Positions 1 through 8,230 of a stretch of DNA of 26,904 nt are shown here, one piece after another. Numbering within the stretch: the first letter of the stretch is position 1; every line of letters begins with the position of its first letter. Both the position numbers and the translations under genes were made by a program. Origin of the DNA: an uncultured Collinsella sp. (lineage in GTDB: Bacteria; Actinomycetota; Coriobacteriia; Coriobacteriales; Coriobacteriaceae); NCBI GenBank assembly GCA_900544865.1, contig UQXA01000031.1, forward strand, positions 1 to 26,904. Reading direction: 5' to 3'. The notes under the pieces are model-generated. The model did not search any database. It saw nothing but the letters and a program-made list of their open reading frames with translations, and was not told the DNA's origin.

Positions 1-375
1 GGTCTTTCATGCAGCAGGGGCTCTCAATGTTTTTATGTCCTGCTCATATCGTCTGGGTCGGCATTCGGGGACACTTCTTGCGGGTTTGCGACCGATTTGT
101 TCGTTTGTCGACGCGCGAGTGTCCATTCGGCGTCTTTTTGAGCTGTGGTCACCTGTTGTTTCTGTGGTGGCTGTGGGCATATGGCTCAAAAGGGCGGGTT
201 GGCCGTCTATGTTTACCTGCGGTTTTATTGCGGTTCGCATTTTCGGTCAAGCATCCCGTCAAGTGTTTGGTCAGCAGTTGGTTTGCAGCCGGAGGCCTAT
301 TTTGTCCGTGCTGACAGTGGCTGCCCACCCTCCTCGTAAGCTCAAATTGAGGTTCATCAGTTTGAGGAGGATGCC
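1..375. other. Leading stretch with no convincing gene
   Basis: Two overlapping forward reading frames cover this stretch, but neither has a recognisable domain or a convincing ribosome binding site. The sequence is richer in T and less codon-structured than the genes that follow. It is best read as intergenic or decayed sequence upstream of the gene at 376. A GAGGAGG at about 364-370 belongs to that gene. I see no repeat, RNA gene or clear terminator in it. Confidence 0.5.
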
Positions 376-1083
376 GTGACTGACCACGTTTTAGACCGAG
401 CGCATCTGGCCGAAGCCGTTGGCAACGATATTGCCGACATGGCCCATTTTTGGATGCTGCGGAAGTTTCAGTTTTTGGAGCCGGCGCGCGAGCAGTTCGA
501 GATCATTGTCGACCCGTGGCTCGGCTATTGCACCGAGCCTTCCCAAAACGAAATCATGGCCTACAACATGGCATTTACCGATTGGCTGCTCTTCGAGCGC
601 CCCTATCGCCATGGCAAGACGCTGCTCGAGCTGTATGTTGATGAGCCGCCAGCATCGCTTTCGCCTGCCTCGCTCAAGCGGCTCGAGCAGGTATGCGACA
701 CGCAGTATTTCTCGCGCTTTGGCATTTTGGACAAGGATCCTGCGACTGGTATGGTCGCGCTGAAGGACACACGCACCGACCGTCGCTTTGACGTCTACGA
801 TCCGCATATCGTGCAAAAGGAGCATTGGAGCGACGGAGCGATTGCGGTGCGCCTCGCCTGCGTCGACGATGTCTGGCTGACGGCGGGACAACTCTATCTG
901 TATGACATCGCACGCCTGAGTGACACGGCGGTCGATGGGCCTGGTGCGGTGCATCCGGAGGACCTGCAGGATGGCTTTGACACTTCGTGCATCAGTTTCT
1001 TCTTGCGTCTGGTCCGCGACATCATGGGCGCCCAGGGGCGGTACGTAAAGTCGCTCAACATCTACGAGCAGGAGTGGGAGTAG
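376..1083 (+). CDS. Hypothetical protein, 235 aa
   Basis: I do not recognise this family. The GTG start at 376 is chosen because GAGGAGG lies 5 bases upstream; the ATG at 371 is in another frame. The protein is soluble and acidic, rich in Trp, Tyr and Phe, with no signal peptide or membrane segment. A stretch around residues 68-87 (TDWLLFERPYRHGKTLLELY) looks like a conserved core, and the C-terminal half alternates predicted strands and helices. No catalytic motif is evident. It ends 37 bases before the first palindrome array and has no obvious operon partner. Codon use matches the neighbouring genes, so it is probably a genuine gene of unknown function. Confidence 0.75.
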   Translation: MTDHVLDRAHLAEAVGNDIADMAHFWMLRKFQFLEPAREQFEIIVDPWLGYCTEPSQNEIMAYNMAFTDWLLFERPYRHGKTLLELYVDEPPASLSPASLKRLEQVCDTQYFSRFGILDKDPATGMVALKDTRTDRRFDVYDPHIVQKEHWSDGAIAVRLACVDDVWLTAGQLYLYDIARLSDTAVDGPGAVHPEDLQDGFDTSCISFFLRLVRDIMGAQGRYVKSLNIYEQEWE

Positions 1084-1119
1084 GGGATGGGCTGTCGCAG
1101 CGCCGCCGCGTGTCTATTT

Positions 1120-1416
1120 GTCTCGATCTGTAACGTTTAGGGACAAAAAACCGGTCTACCTGTTACAGATCGAGACGAATGCTTGGGCGCTGCTGATTTG
1201 TCTAAATCTGTAACGTTTAGGGCCCTGGAGAACGTCTAACTGTTACAGATCGAGACGTTTGGCACCTGGTTGGGGGAATGTCTCAATCTGTAACATCTAC
1301 AGGCCAAAACTCGACCTACCTGTTACAGATTGAGACGGAAGGTTGGCGGCTGTCGAAAGATCTTGTTCTGTAACAACTAGAGGCTCAAAGACCGTCTTCC
1401 TGTTACAGATCAAGAC
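1120..1416. repeat. Palindrome array A: four 57-bp hairpin units, 80-bp period
   Basis: Four units lie at 1120-1176, 1200-1256, 1280-1336 and 1360-1416. Each is exactly 57 bp and each start is exactly 80 bp after the last, leaving 23-bp spacers. A unit is a 15-base left arm of the type GTCTCGATCTGTAAC, a 27-base variable centre and a right arm GTTACAGATCGAGAC. Arms are perfectly complementary in units 1 and 3, and differ between those units by a paired G-C to A-T change. The centre has a weaker inner dyad (CTAG near the left arm, GTCTA near the right) around an A-rich loop. The array ends 26 bp before the ATG of the nuclease-like gene. Confidence 0.93.
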
Positions 1417-1442
1417 ATTTGTCAGCGGAGGCAACGGTGACG

Positions 1443-2513
1443 ATGGTCCATTTGTCTGACGTGGTGGTGATGAAAGTGTCTAATACCGTTTTTAAACACA
1501 AGCATACGACTCGCAACACGTTGGCGCGGAATAGGATGCTCGCCAGACTCACGGAGGCGGCTGAACAAGGCGTGCTGCTTGTAACGCACGACAATGCCGA
1601 GCCCATGTGGCTGCGGCGCCATGTGGGCACAGACGATATTGCGGAGCCCGAATCGCATCTATTCTGTTTTCAGCATGAATGGGATGCGTTGACGCCGTCG
1701 GAGCGGGCTCGGTGGACCATCAAGGGGCTTGCGGAGTTTCATCCCGATTGGGCGTTTTGGGGTTATGACGCGGCACTTTTGTGGGGTCTGGAGGTGCCGA
1801 ATGATCTGCTCGGGCCGCCTTACTTGGTCAAAACGGGATGTTCGGTGACATTGAGTATGGGGTGTAGGCTGCTGCGTCCGCAGACGGCGGGTGTGCTTGA
1901 GCAAGTCGATGGCGTGCGGGTGACGCCGTTTTGGCGCACGGTGGAGGATTGTCTGCTGCGTGCGCCGTTTTCGTATGGTCTGGCGATCGCCGATTCTGCA
2001 TTGCGGGCGAAGGGCATGTCGCGCGACGACCTCTGCGAGCGGCTCCAGGCCGATTGCGAGGGCAGGCGAGGGTATCGCAGAGCTCAGGTGATTGCGTCGC
2101 ATGCGGACGGGCTGTCCGAGAACGGCGGCGAGTCTCGCTTTCGGGCGTTCTTTATTGCATACGGCTTTCCGGTTCCGGAGTTGCAGGTGGAGTTTCGCGA
2201 TCCGCTCGATTTGAGCCAGGTGTTTCGGGTCGATTATTTCTGGAGGCTCGAGGACGGGACATGTGTCATCGGCGAGCTCGACGGAAAGGGGAAGTATGCC
2301 TTGCAGAACGGCGAGGGTCGGGAGTCGGTCGACCCGTTCGTGGCAGAGCGCCAGCGGGAATCTCATCTGACAATGCTCGGGCTCAAGGTGCTTCGGTTCA
2401 CGTTTGATGAACTCAAGAACCCGGGGAAGCTGGTCGAGAAAATGAGGCTGGCGGGTATTCCGCGACGGCCCGATTTGGCTGAGCAATGGAGGCGCCAGTG
2501 GTATGGGCACTGA
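1443..2513 (+). CDS. AbiEi-like / DUF559-like putative nuclease, 356 aa
   Basis: The C-terminal third resembles the Vsr-like PD-(D/E)XK fold of DUF559-type proteins. It carries an ESRFR motif (Glu about 230), a VDYFW strand with Asp 264, a GELDGKGKY motif (Glu 278, Asp 280, Lys 282/284) and a final segment ending VLRFT. The N-terminal two thirds follow the pattern of AbiEi-type proteins: a short basic helical start, then a GYDAALLWGL segment and a TPFWRTVEDCLL segment. The start is ATG 1443, with GGAGG at 1427-1431. GTG 1437 is a near-equal alternative, and the frame stays open to TTG 1419. The gene is bracketed by palindrome arrays A and B, which lie 26 bp before it and 8 bp after it. Whether it is an antitoxin-like regulator, a defence nuclease or an enzyme acting on the arrays is not known. 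Confidence 0.75.
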   Translation: MVHLSDVVVMKVSNTVFKHKHTTRNTLARNRMLARLTEAAEQGVLLVTHDNAEPMWLRRHVGTDDIAEPESHLFCFQHEWDALTPSERARWTIKGLAEFHPDWAFWGYDAALLWGLEVPNDLLGPPYLVKTGCSVTLSMGCRLLRPQTAGVLEQVDGVRVTPFWRTVEDCLLRAPFSYGLAIADSALRAKGMSRDDLCERLQADCEGRRGYRRAQVIASHADGLSENGGESRFRAFFIAYGFPVPELQVEFRDPLDLSQVFRVDYFWRLEDGTCVIGELDGKGKYALQNGEGRESVDPFVAERQRESHLTMLGLKVLRFTFDELKNPGKLVEKMRLAGIPRRPDLAEQWRRQWYGH

Positions 2514-2521
2514 AGCGGACT

Positions 2522-2818
2522 GTCTCAATCTGTAACAATAAGGGGCCGTTTGGCCTCGTAACTGTTACAGATCAAGACAAAAGGTTGGCTACCGCCAAAA
2601 GATCTCAATCTGTAACATCTAGAGGCCGAAAACCTGTCTACCTGTTACAGATTTAGACGTTTGACGATGGGGCTGGAGAATGTCTCGATCTGTAACATCT
2701 AACGGCCAAAAATCGGTCTAACTGTTACAGATTGAGACAAAGGCTGGAGGCACGACCGAAAATCTCGATCTGTAACATTTGGAAGGTTAAAGACGGTCTA
2801 TCTGTTACAGATCAAGAC
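2522..2818. repeat. Palindrome array B: four 57-bp hairpin units, 80-bp period
   Basis: Units lie at 2522-2578, 2602-2658, 2682-2738 and 2762-2818, again exactly 57 bp long and exactly 80 bp apart. Arms are of the GTCTCAATCTGTAAC / GTTACAGATTGAGAC type, with the same variable dinucleotide as array A. The 23-bp spacers resemble those of array A: the one at 2659-2681 matches the one at 1257-1279 (both start GTTTG and end GAAT), and the one at 2579-2601 matches 1337-1359 (both contain AGGTTGGC and end AAAG). The array begins 8 bp after the stop codon of the nuclease-like gene. Confidence 0.93.
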
Positions 2819-2969
2819 GTTTTGCTGGAACGACCGACGCATCGCTGCGCTGGTCTGTTCATCCTCACGCCCTTTTCTTCCTCCCGTTAGCCGATATGTC
2901 CGCAGCAACCTTGCCGCGCTGGATAATAATGGACAAATGTTCAAGTTAATTGTGAGGGAGGAGCTCGAT

Positions 2970-4340
2970 ATGGCGTCTGCCGATCGTTCCACGTTGTTTA
3001 TCAATGCGACCGTCCTGGATGGCTCGAAACATATGGAGCCGCAGCCCGATATGGCCGTGGCCGTTGAGCGCGGTGTCATCACGTGGATGGGGCCGAGTGC
3101 TGTGGCGCAGGCGCCTGCGGGTGCCGAGGTTATCGACCTGGCAGGTGCGTATCTCATGCCAGGCCTCATCAATATGCATGTGCATCTGTGCGGTTCGGGC
3201 AAGCCGGTTTCGGCGGGCGATGCGGGCGCGCTGATGAAGAAGCTCGATAATCCCGTGGGGCGCGCCATCGTGCGCCATATTCTTAAGGGCAGCGCCCAAC
3301 AACAACTGGCAAGTGGCGTGACCACGGTGCGCGGCGCGGGCGACCCGCTGTTTGCCGATCTTGCCGTGCGCGATGCTATCGATGCCGGCAAGTATCAAGG
3401 TCCTCGCCTGGTGGCGCCGGGAACGGGTGTCACGGTGCCGGGCGGCCATGGTGCGGGTTTGTTCGCCCAGGTGGCCAACAGTCCCGCCGAGGCAGCCGAA
3501 CAGGTGCGCGACCTGTATGCGCGCGGTGCCGACGTCATCAAGCTGTTCGTGACGGGCGGCGTGTTCGACGCTACCGAGGTGGGCGAGCCGGGTGTGCTGC
3601 GTATGCCGGTCGAGGTTGCCGCGGCGGCGTGCAAGGCGGCGCACGAGGTGGGCCTGCCGGTTATGGCTCATGTCGAGAGCACCGAAGGCGTGAAGGCCGC
3701 GCTTGAGGCCGGCGTCGATACGATTGAGCACGGTGCCCCGATGACTCCCGAGATCTTGGAACTGTACCGCGGCGCCGCGGGCACGCAGCTCGAGGGGCGT
3801 GCGCCCAGCGTTACCTGCACTATCAGCCCGGCGCTGCCGTTTGTATTGCTCGACCCGGAAAAGACCCATTCGACCGATACACAAAAGAAGAACGGTGACA
3901 TCGTGTGCTCGGGCATCATCGAGAGCGCCCGTGCCGCACTGGAAGCTGGCGTTAAGGTGGGCCTTGGCACGGACTCGAGCTGCCCGTTCGTGACGCAGTA
4001 CGACATGTGGCGTGAGGTGGCCTATTTTGCCAAGTATGTCGGCGTGGGCAACGCTTTCGCGCTGCATACGGCCACGCAGGTCAATGCCGAGCTGCTGGGG
4101 CTGGGCGGCGAGACCGGCACAATCGAGTGCGGCAAGGCCGCCGATATTCTGGTGACGCGCGAGAACCCGCTCGATGACCTGTGCGCACTGCGTGATCCGA
4201 CGCACGTGATGTGTTGCGGTGATCTGGTGCGCAAGCTCAAGGTGAAGCGTATTCCCGAGGTGGACGCCGAGCTCGACGCGATTATGGCCATGCCTGCCGA
4301 GGCGTTGGCCGAGGAGCTTGCCCGCGATGGCGTGGCGTAA
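2970..4340 (+). CDS. Metal-dependent amidohydrolase, 456 aa
   Basis: This is a cytoplasmic TIM-barrel hydrolase of the amidohydrolase superfamily, the HutI/prolidase-like branch. Visible metal and catalytic residues are HVH at 70-72, the probable carboxylated Lys 191 (VIKLF), His 234 (MAHVES), His 254 (IEHG) and Asp 335 (GTDSS). The small beta-sandwich formed by both ends is also present (INATVLDG near the start, GKAADILV at 389-395). Start ATG 2970 has AGGGAGGAG six bases upstream, so it is preferred over the in-frame ATG at 2937. Length is normal for the family. Substrate cannot be told from sequence; relatives cleave imidazolone-propionate, Xaa-Pro or N-acyl amino acids. The gene stands alone and is closed by the hairpin at 4392-4426. 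A GATAAT at 2922-2927 may be its -10 box. Confidence 0.9.
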   Translation: MASADRSTLFINATVLDGSKHMEPQPDMAVAVERGVITWMGPSAVAQAPAGAEVIDLAGAYLMPGLINMHVHLCGSGKPVSAGDAGALMKKLDNPVGRAIVRHILKGSAQQQLASGVTTVRGAGDPLFADLAVRDAIDAGKYQGPRLVAPGTGVTVPGGHGAGLFAQVANSPAEAAEQVRDLYARGADVIKLFVTGGVFDATEVGEPGVLRMPVEVAAAACKAAHEVGLPVMAHVESTEGVKAALEAGVDTIEHGAPMTPEILELYRGAAGTQLEGRAPSVTCTISPALPFVLLDPEKTHSTDTQKKNGDIVCSGIIESARAALEAGVKVGLGTDSSCPFVTQYDMWREVAYFAKYVGVGNAFALHTATQVNAELLGLGGETGTIECGKAADILVTRENPLDDLCALRDPTHVMCCGDLVRKLKVKRIPEVDAELDAIMAMPAEALAEELARDGVA

Positions 4341-4391
4341 GCGCGCGATATGGCGATGCGACAAAGGGACAATCCTTTTGTCATAATCAGA

Positions 4392-4426
4392 AAAAGCCGA
4401 GGTCCCAGTGCGAGGCCTCGGCTTTT
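4392..4426. terminator. Bidirectional hairpin terminator
   Basis: An 11-bp perfect stem (AAAAGCCGAGG at 4392-4402 with CCTCGGCTTTT at 4416-4426) closes a 13-base loop. It has A-runs on one side and T-runs on the other, so it can end both the amidohydrolase transcript and the convergent zinc-ribbon gene. Confidence 0.85.
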
Positions 4427-4447
4427 ATTTGTCCCATAGTATGGCAG

Positions 4448-4921
4448 CTATGAGCGCGTCTCCATCTTGGCATGGCACTTGGGGCAGGTGACGCGGATCT
4501 TGCCTTTGCCCTTGGGAACGGAGAGCATCTGGCCGCAGTTGGGGCACTTAAGATAGGCCGTGGTCTTGCGGCCCTTCCACATCTTCTTGGCTGTGCGCTT
4601 GGCACGTTCAAAGTCTTCCTTGCTAGTACCGGCTGCGCGCGAGGCGTTGGCCGCTGCAGCTCCGCCGCCCAAGCTAGCTACAAACTTGCCCAAGCCGGGT
4701 ACGTTTGCAGTCGCGGCGACAAAGGCCTCGTTCTCCTTGTGACGTGCGTCGATATTTTTGGACAGGCCGCGCAGCACGCCAATCACGATTACGGCGATGG
4801 CAATCCAGCTGAGCCACTGGATGCGGGCTATCGATCCGATCATCGCGATGACGATGCCGGCAAAACCCATCACGATGGTGAGTTCATCGGCACCATTGCG
4901 ACCCTTCATAAAGTCATTCAT
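4448..4921 (-). CDS. Two-helix membrane protein with C-terminal zinc ribbon, 157 aa
   Basis: Residues about 14-60 form two hydrophobic helices separated by a short turn. A linker rich in Ala, Lys and Arg follows. The end is a compact zinc ribbon with CPNC near residue 131 and CPKC near residue 148, which should bind one zinc through four cysteines. The basic linker suggests the ribbon sits in the cytoplasm. Start ATG 4921 is favoured by AAAGG upstream and a Coriobacteriia-like MNDFMK start; the frame remains open to 4951. I do not know its role. Zinc-ribbon membrane proteins of this size are common hypothetical proteins in actinobacteria. It is convergent with the amidohydrolase and shares its terminator. 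Confidence 0.8.
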   Translation of the reverse strand: MNDFMKGRNGADELTIVMGFAGIVIAMIGSIARIQWLSWIAIAVIVIGVLRGLSKNIDARHKENEAFVAATANVPGLGKFVASLGGGAAAANASRAAGTSKEDFERAKRTAKKMWKGRKTTAYLKCPNCGQMLSVPKGKGKIRVTCPKCHAKMETRS

Positions 4922-4976
4922 GCAAATTGCCTTTCGTTCGATATGCTGCACGCCTTTATACCCGATTTAGAGCAAG

Positions 4977-5023
4977 GGGGACAGGTTAATCTGCACCAAT
5001 GTGGTGCAAACATACCTGTCCCC
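4977..5023. repeat. REP-like palindrome, GGGGACAGG type, copy 1
   Basis: Outer arms GGGGACAGG (4977-4985) and CCTGTCCCC (5015-5023) enclose an inner hairpin, TGCACCA (4992-4998) with TGGTGCA (5002-5008). A partial second half follows at about 5037-5066 (GGTGCAAAG, then CTGTCCCCAATG). A related copy occurs at 16286-16350. It lies between the zinc-ribbon gene and the end of csoR. Confidence 0.8.
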
Positions 5024-5067
5024 GGAATACCAAGACGGTGCAAAGAAATCTGTCCCCAATGCCCCTA

Positions 5068-5340
5068 TTACTTGGAGAGCTTGTCGACGACGCGTTCGAT
5101 TTCGGCGAGCTTGGCGGCTTTGAGGTCTTCGTCGCCCGATTCGATTGCCGAAGTCACGCAGCCCTCGATATGCGCCTTGAGCACGTCGGCGTTAATGCGC
5201 GCGAGGAGCGCCTGCGTTGCCATGAGCTGCGTGGAAATATCGACGCAGTAACGGTCCTCCTCGACCATCCGCAAGATGCCGTCGATCTGGCCGCGTGCCG
5301 TCTTGAGCATGCGGGTCACCGATTTATGGTCTGCCATCAT
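5068..5340 (-). CDS. csoR: CsoR-family copper-sensing repressor, 90 aa
   Basis: An all-helical dimeric regulator that binds DNA when copper-free and releases it on binding Cu(I). The characteristic Cys-His-Cys copper site is complete: Cys in DRYCVDIS, then His and Cys in LKAHIEGC. The N-terminal part (VTRMLKTARGQIDGI) matches the conserved first helix. Length is typical. Two adjacent Met codons could start it; ATG 5340 has GAGGA about six bases upstream. The longer open frame to 5442 runs through a perfect inverted repeat and is not credible. It is the last gene after copA and copZ on the minus strand, so it likely regulates its own operon through the operator in front of copA. Confidence 0.93.
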   Translation of the reverse strand: MMADHKSVTRMLKTARGQIDGILRMVEEDRYCVDISTQLMATQALLARINADVLKAHIEGCVTSAIESGDEDLKAAKLAEIERVVDKLSK

Positions 5341-5382
5341 GTCGGGTCCTCGTTTCTGGTCGATCTTCCGGATGTCCCCGTC

Positions 5383-5449
5383 AGTTGCGGTGAAATACGG
5401 ACCGTTTAAAGGCCTAGGGCGGCACAACAGTCCGTATTTCACCGCAACT
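5383..5449. repeat. Perfect 20-bp inverted repeat between copZ and csoR
   Basis: AGTTGCGGTGAAATACGGAC at 5383-5402 is exactly repeated in inverse at 5430-5449, with a 27-base centre. It lies in the 135-bp gap between copZ and csoR. No T-run follows on either strand, so it is not a standard terminator. It could be a REP-type element, an mRNA stability hairpin or a regulator site. Confidence 0.9.
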
Positions 5450-5475
5450 TCTGAGGATTCAGTAGGCAGCGACTG

Positions 5476-5697
5476 CTATGCGGCGGTCACCGAAAGGGCG
5501 TGGAACTTCTCGCCGGCGCCCTCGACAGCGGCGGTGAGCTGCTCGACGGTCACGGTGTCGGCGCACTCCACCTGGACGGTCTGGGTCTCGTGATCGGCGT
5601 CGGCGTCGGTCACGCCGGCCACGTTGAGCAACGCCGTCTCGACGGTGGCGTCGCAATGGCCGCACATGAGGCCGGAAGTCTTGATTGTGTAACGCAT
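5476..5697 (-). CDS. copZ: CopZ-like copper chaperone (HMA domain), 73 aa
   Basis: A single heavy-metal-associated domain that carries Cu(I) to CopA. The binding loop is GLMCGHC near residues 9-15, with the MxCxxC-like spacing of the family; the rest follows the beta-alpha-beta-beta-alpha-beta pattern (ALLNVAGVTDADAD, then QTVQVECAD). Start ATG 5697 has GGGAGGA seven bases upstream. It sits 147 bp after copA on the same strand and 135 bp before csoR. One oddity is the His between the cysteines (CGHC), which is seen in other bacterial CopZ-like proteins and is compatible with copper binding. Confidence 0.9.
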   Translation of the reverse strand: MRYTIKTSGLMCGHCDATVETALLNVAGVTDADADHETQTVQVECADTVTVEQLTAAVEGAGEKFHALSVTAA

Positions 5698-5844
5698 GGG
5701 TATTCCTCCCTGTTGTGTCGGCTTTCCCAGGCACCCGACCTTGACCTTCAAGCCGTCGCTCGCGTACCAAAGTGCGCGTCGCTCCTCTTTCGGGTCAATC
5801 TCGGGCGTCTGGAAAACCCGTTCTAGATGGACTTAATGGTGAGC

Positions 5845-8184
5845 CTATTTTGCCACTTTTGGCTTAAAGGATTTTAAGCGCAGCGCATTGCTTACGACGC
5901 AGACACTCGACAGGCTCATGGCCGCGGCGCCAAACATCGGCGAGAGCTGCCAACCGGTGGGGGGGAAGAACACGCCCGCCGCCAGCGGAATGCCGATGCC
6001 GTTGTAGAACAGCGCCCAGAACAGGTCCTGCTTGATGTTGCGAATTGTGGCGCGCGACAGCTCGATGGCACGGGCGACGTCCATGAGGTCGCTGCGCATG
6101 AGTACCACGTCGGCGCCCTCCTTGGCGATGTCTGCGCCGGTGCCGATAGCAAGGCCCACGTCGGCGCGCGCCAGGGCGGGGGAGTCATTGATACCGTCGC
6201 CCACCATGGCGACCTTGCTGCCCGCATCCTGCAGCTCGCGTACGTGGTGCTCCTTGTCGGCGGGGAGGACGTCGGCGATGACCTGTTCGCTGCTCAGCCC
6301 CACGCGGCGGGCGATTGCTTCGGCGGTGACTCGGTTGTCGCCGGTGAGCATGCGCACGTCGACGCCAAGCGAGCGCAGTGCGGCGATGGCTCCGGCACTC
6401 GTTTCCTTGACCTCGTCAGCCACGGCAATGGTGCCGGCGAGCTCGCCGTTCTTGGCAAAGAACAGCGGCGTCTTGCCCTCAGCGGCGAACTGTTCGGCAA
6501 GACCCGCGGGCACCTTCGCGCCCAGCTCGTTCATCAGGCGCATATTGCCGGCGGCAATGGCGTTTTGCCCCTCGCGCGCCGTAACGCCTCGCCCGGGCAC
6601 GGCGGCAAAGTCCTCGACGGCGCGCGCGACAATCCCTCGCGTCTCGCACTCGGCCATAATCGCCTCGGCCAGCGGGTGTTCGCTTGAGCGCTCCAGCGCG
6701 GCGGCCAGCTTGAGTAGCGCCTTTTCGCTCATGGCGGGCGATCCGTCGGCGCGCGTGGCTACCACGATATCGGTCACGGCAGGCTTGCCGCGAGTGACCG
6801 TTCCCGTCTTATCGAACACCACGGTGCCCACGCTGCGCAGATTCTCCAGCGCCTCGGCGCTCTTGAACAGAATGCCCATCTCGGCGCCCTTGCCGGTGCC
6901 GACCATAATAGCGACGGGCGTGGCCAGACCCAATGCGCACGGACAGCTGATCACCAGCACAGCGACGGCGGAGGTGAGCGCTTCGTTCACGCTACCGGTC
7001 AGTGCCATCCACGCCACGAAGGTCATGGCCGAGATCACGAATACCACGGGCACGAACACGCCGGCGACCTTGTCGGCCATGCGGGCGATGGGCGCCTTGG
7101 TGGCGTTGGCGTCCTCGACGAGCTGGATAATCTTGGCGAGCGACGTGTCGGCGCCCACGCGTGTGGCACGGAAGGCAAACGAGCCGGTGCGGTTGACAGT
7201 GGCGGCGTTGACGGTGTCGCCGGCGGTCTTTTCCACGGGGATGGACTCGCCGGTGAGCGCGCTCTCGTCCACGGCCGAGCTGCCCTCGAGCACCACGCCA
7301 TCGACAGGGATGGACTCGCCGGGGCGCACACGCAGCACCTGGCCGGGCAGAATGGCATCGACGTCGACGGTGGCCTCGCTGCCGTCCTCTGCCACGACGG
7401 TCGCGGTCTTGGGTGCTAAGTCGATGAGCGCCTCGATAGCGCCGCCGGTCTTGGACTTGCTGCGCGTCTCGAGGTATTTGCCCACGGTGACGAGCGACAG
7501 GATGGTGCCAGCGCTCTCAAAATACAGGTTGTCCATGCTCGTCATCATGGCCTCGTGCACCTGACCTGCGGCTAGCTGGTCGGCCATGATGAACATGGCG
7601 TAGAGCGACCAGGCGATGGAGGCGGTGGCGCCCACGGCAATAAGGGCGTCCATGGTGGGCGCGCCGTGCGCGAGCGATTTAAACCCGTTGATAAAGTACG
7701 CGTCGTTGACGTAGACGATGGGAATGAGCAGGACGAGCTCGGTGAGCGCGAGCGTCATGCTGTGGGTGTGGTCGGTGAAGATGCCGGGCAGCGGCCAGCC
7801 GAGCATGTGCCCCATGCCTATGTAGAACAGTGGGATGAGGAATACGATCGAGACGATGAGGCGGGTGCGCATGGCAGAGGCGGCGGCCTCCAACTTTTTG
7901 GTCGGTGACTCCATATGGGCGGCGCCGGACCTGGCTTGCGCACTTCCGCTTTGGACAGCGTCGGTGCCCGTGCTGATGGGTGAGGCCGAGTAGCCCGCGC
8001 GGTCGACAGCGGTGCAGATGTCGTCGGGGGAGACCTGCGCAGGGTCGTAGTCCACCAGCATAGAGCCGGCGAGCAGATTAACCGCGACGCTTTGGACGCC
8101 GTCGAGTTTGCTCACGGCGCGATCCACATGCGCCTGGCAGGCGGCGCATGTCATGCCGCCCACGTCGAACTTATCTTGAGCCAT
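5845..8184 (-). CDS. copA: Copper-exporting P1B-type ATPase, 779 aa
   Basis: Uses ATP to pump Cu(I) out of the cytoplasm. Residues 1-70 are one HMA domain with the metal site MTCAAC (Cys 13, Cys 16). Eight membrane helices follow, with the CPC ion-path motif at 414-416, TGES at 311-314 in the actuator domain, the phosphorylated Asp in DKTG at 458-461, the nucleotide-binding HP at 503-504, and GDGIND at 662-667. FYN (726-728) and MSLSS (756-760) in the last helices match the Cu(I)-specific subgroup. Length is normal. Start ATG 8184 has AAAGGAG upstream. It is the first gene of the copA-copZ-csoR cluster, and a CsoR-type operator lies in its promoter. Confidence 0.96.
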   Translation of the reverse strand: MAQDKFDVGGMTCAACQAHVDRAVSKLDGVQSVAVNLLAGSMLVDYDPAQVSPDDICTAVDRAGYSASPISTGTDAVQSGSAQARSGAAHMESPTKKLEAAASAMRTRLIVSIVFLIPLFYIGMGHMLGWPLPGIFTDHTHSMTLALTELVLLIPIVYVNDAYFINGFKSLAHGAPTMDALIAVGATASIAWSLYAMFIMADQLAAGQVHEAMMTSMDNLYFESAGTILSLVTVGKYLETRSKSKTGGAIEALIDLAPKTATVVAEDGSEATVDVDAILPGQVLRVRPGESIPVDGVVLEGSSAVDESALTGESIPVEKTAGDTVNAATVNRTGSFAFRATRVGADTSLAKIIQLVEDANATKAPIARMADKVAGVFVPVVFVISAMTFVAWMALTGSVNEALTSAVAVLVISCPCALGLATPVAIMVGTGKGAEMGILFKSAEALENLRSVGTVVFDKTGTVTRGKPAVTDIVVATRADGSPAMSEKALLKLAAALERSSEHPLAEAIMAECETRGIVARAVEDFAAVPGRGVTAREGQNAIAAGNMRLMNELGAKVPAGLAEQFAAEGKTPLFFAKNGELAGTIAVADEVKETSAGAIAALRSLGVDVRMLTGDNRVTAEAIARRVGLSSEQVIADVLPADKEHHVRELQDAGSKVAMVGDGINDSPALARADVGLAIGTGADIAKEGADVVLMRSDLMDVARAIELSRATIRNIKQDLFWALFYNGIGIPLAAGVFFPPTGWQLSPMFGAAAMSLSSVCVVSNALRLKSFKPKVAK

Positions 8185-8230
8185 GGCTTCTCCTTTCTGT
8201 GACGTAGTGTCGGAAATGTTAACCTGCCGA

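Noticed and set aside
9..379. Two overlapping plus-strand frames of 101 and 114 codons
   Set aside because: No domains, poor starts and mutually exclusive; treated as noncoding.
1120..2818. CRISPR array
   Set aside because: Repeats have variable centres and arms, spacers resemble one another, and no cas gene is present.
2946..4364. Minus-strand open frame of 472 codons
   Set aside because: Antisense to the amidohydrolase, His/Arg-rich, no domain.
5341..5442. Longer N-terminus for CsoR
   Set aside because: It would translate the 20-bp inverted repeat and adds residues absent from the family; the internal ATG has a good ribosome site.
6032..7564. Plus-strand open frame of 510 codons
   Set aside because: Antisense shadow of copA, low-complexity Ser/Thr/Ala composition.
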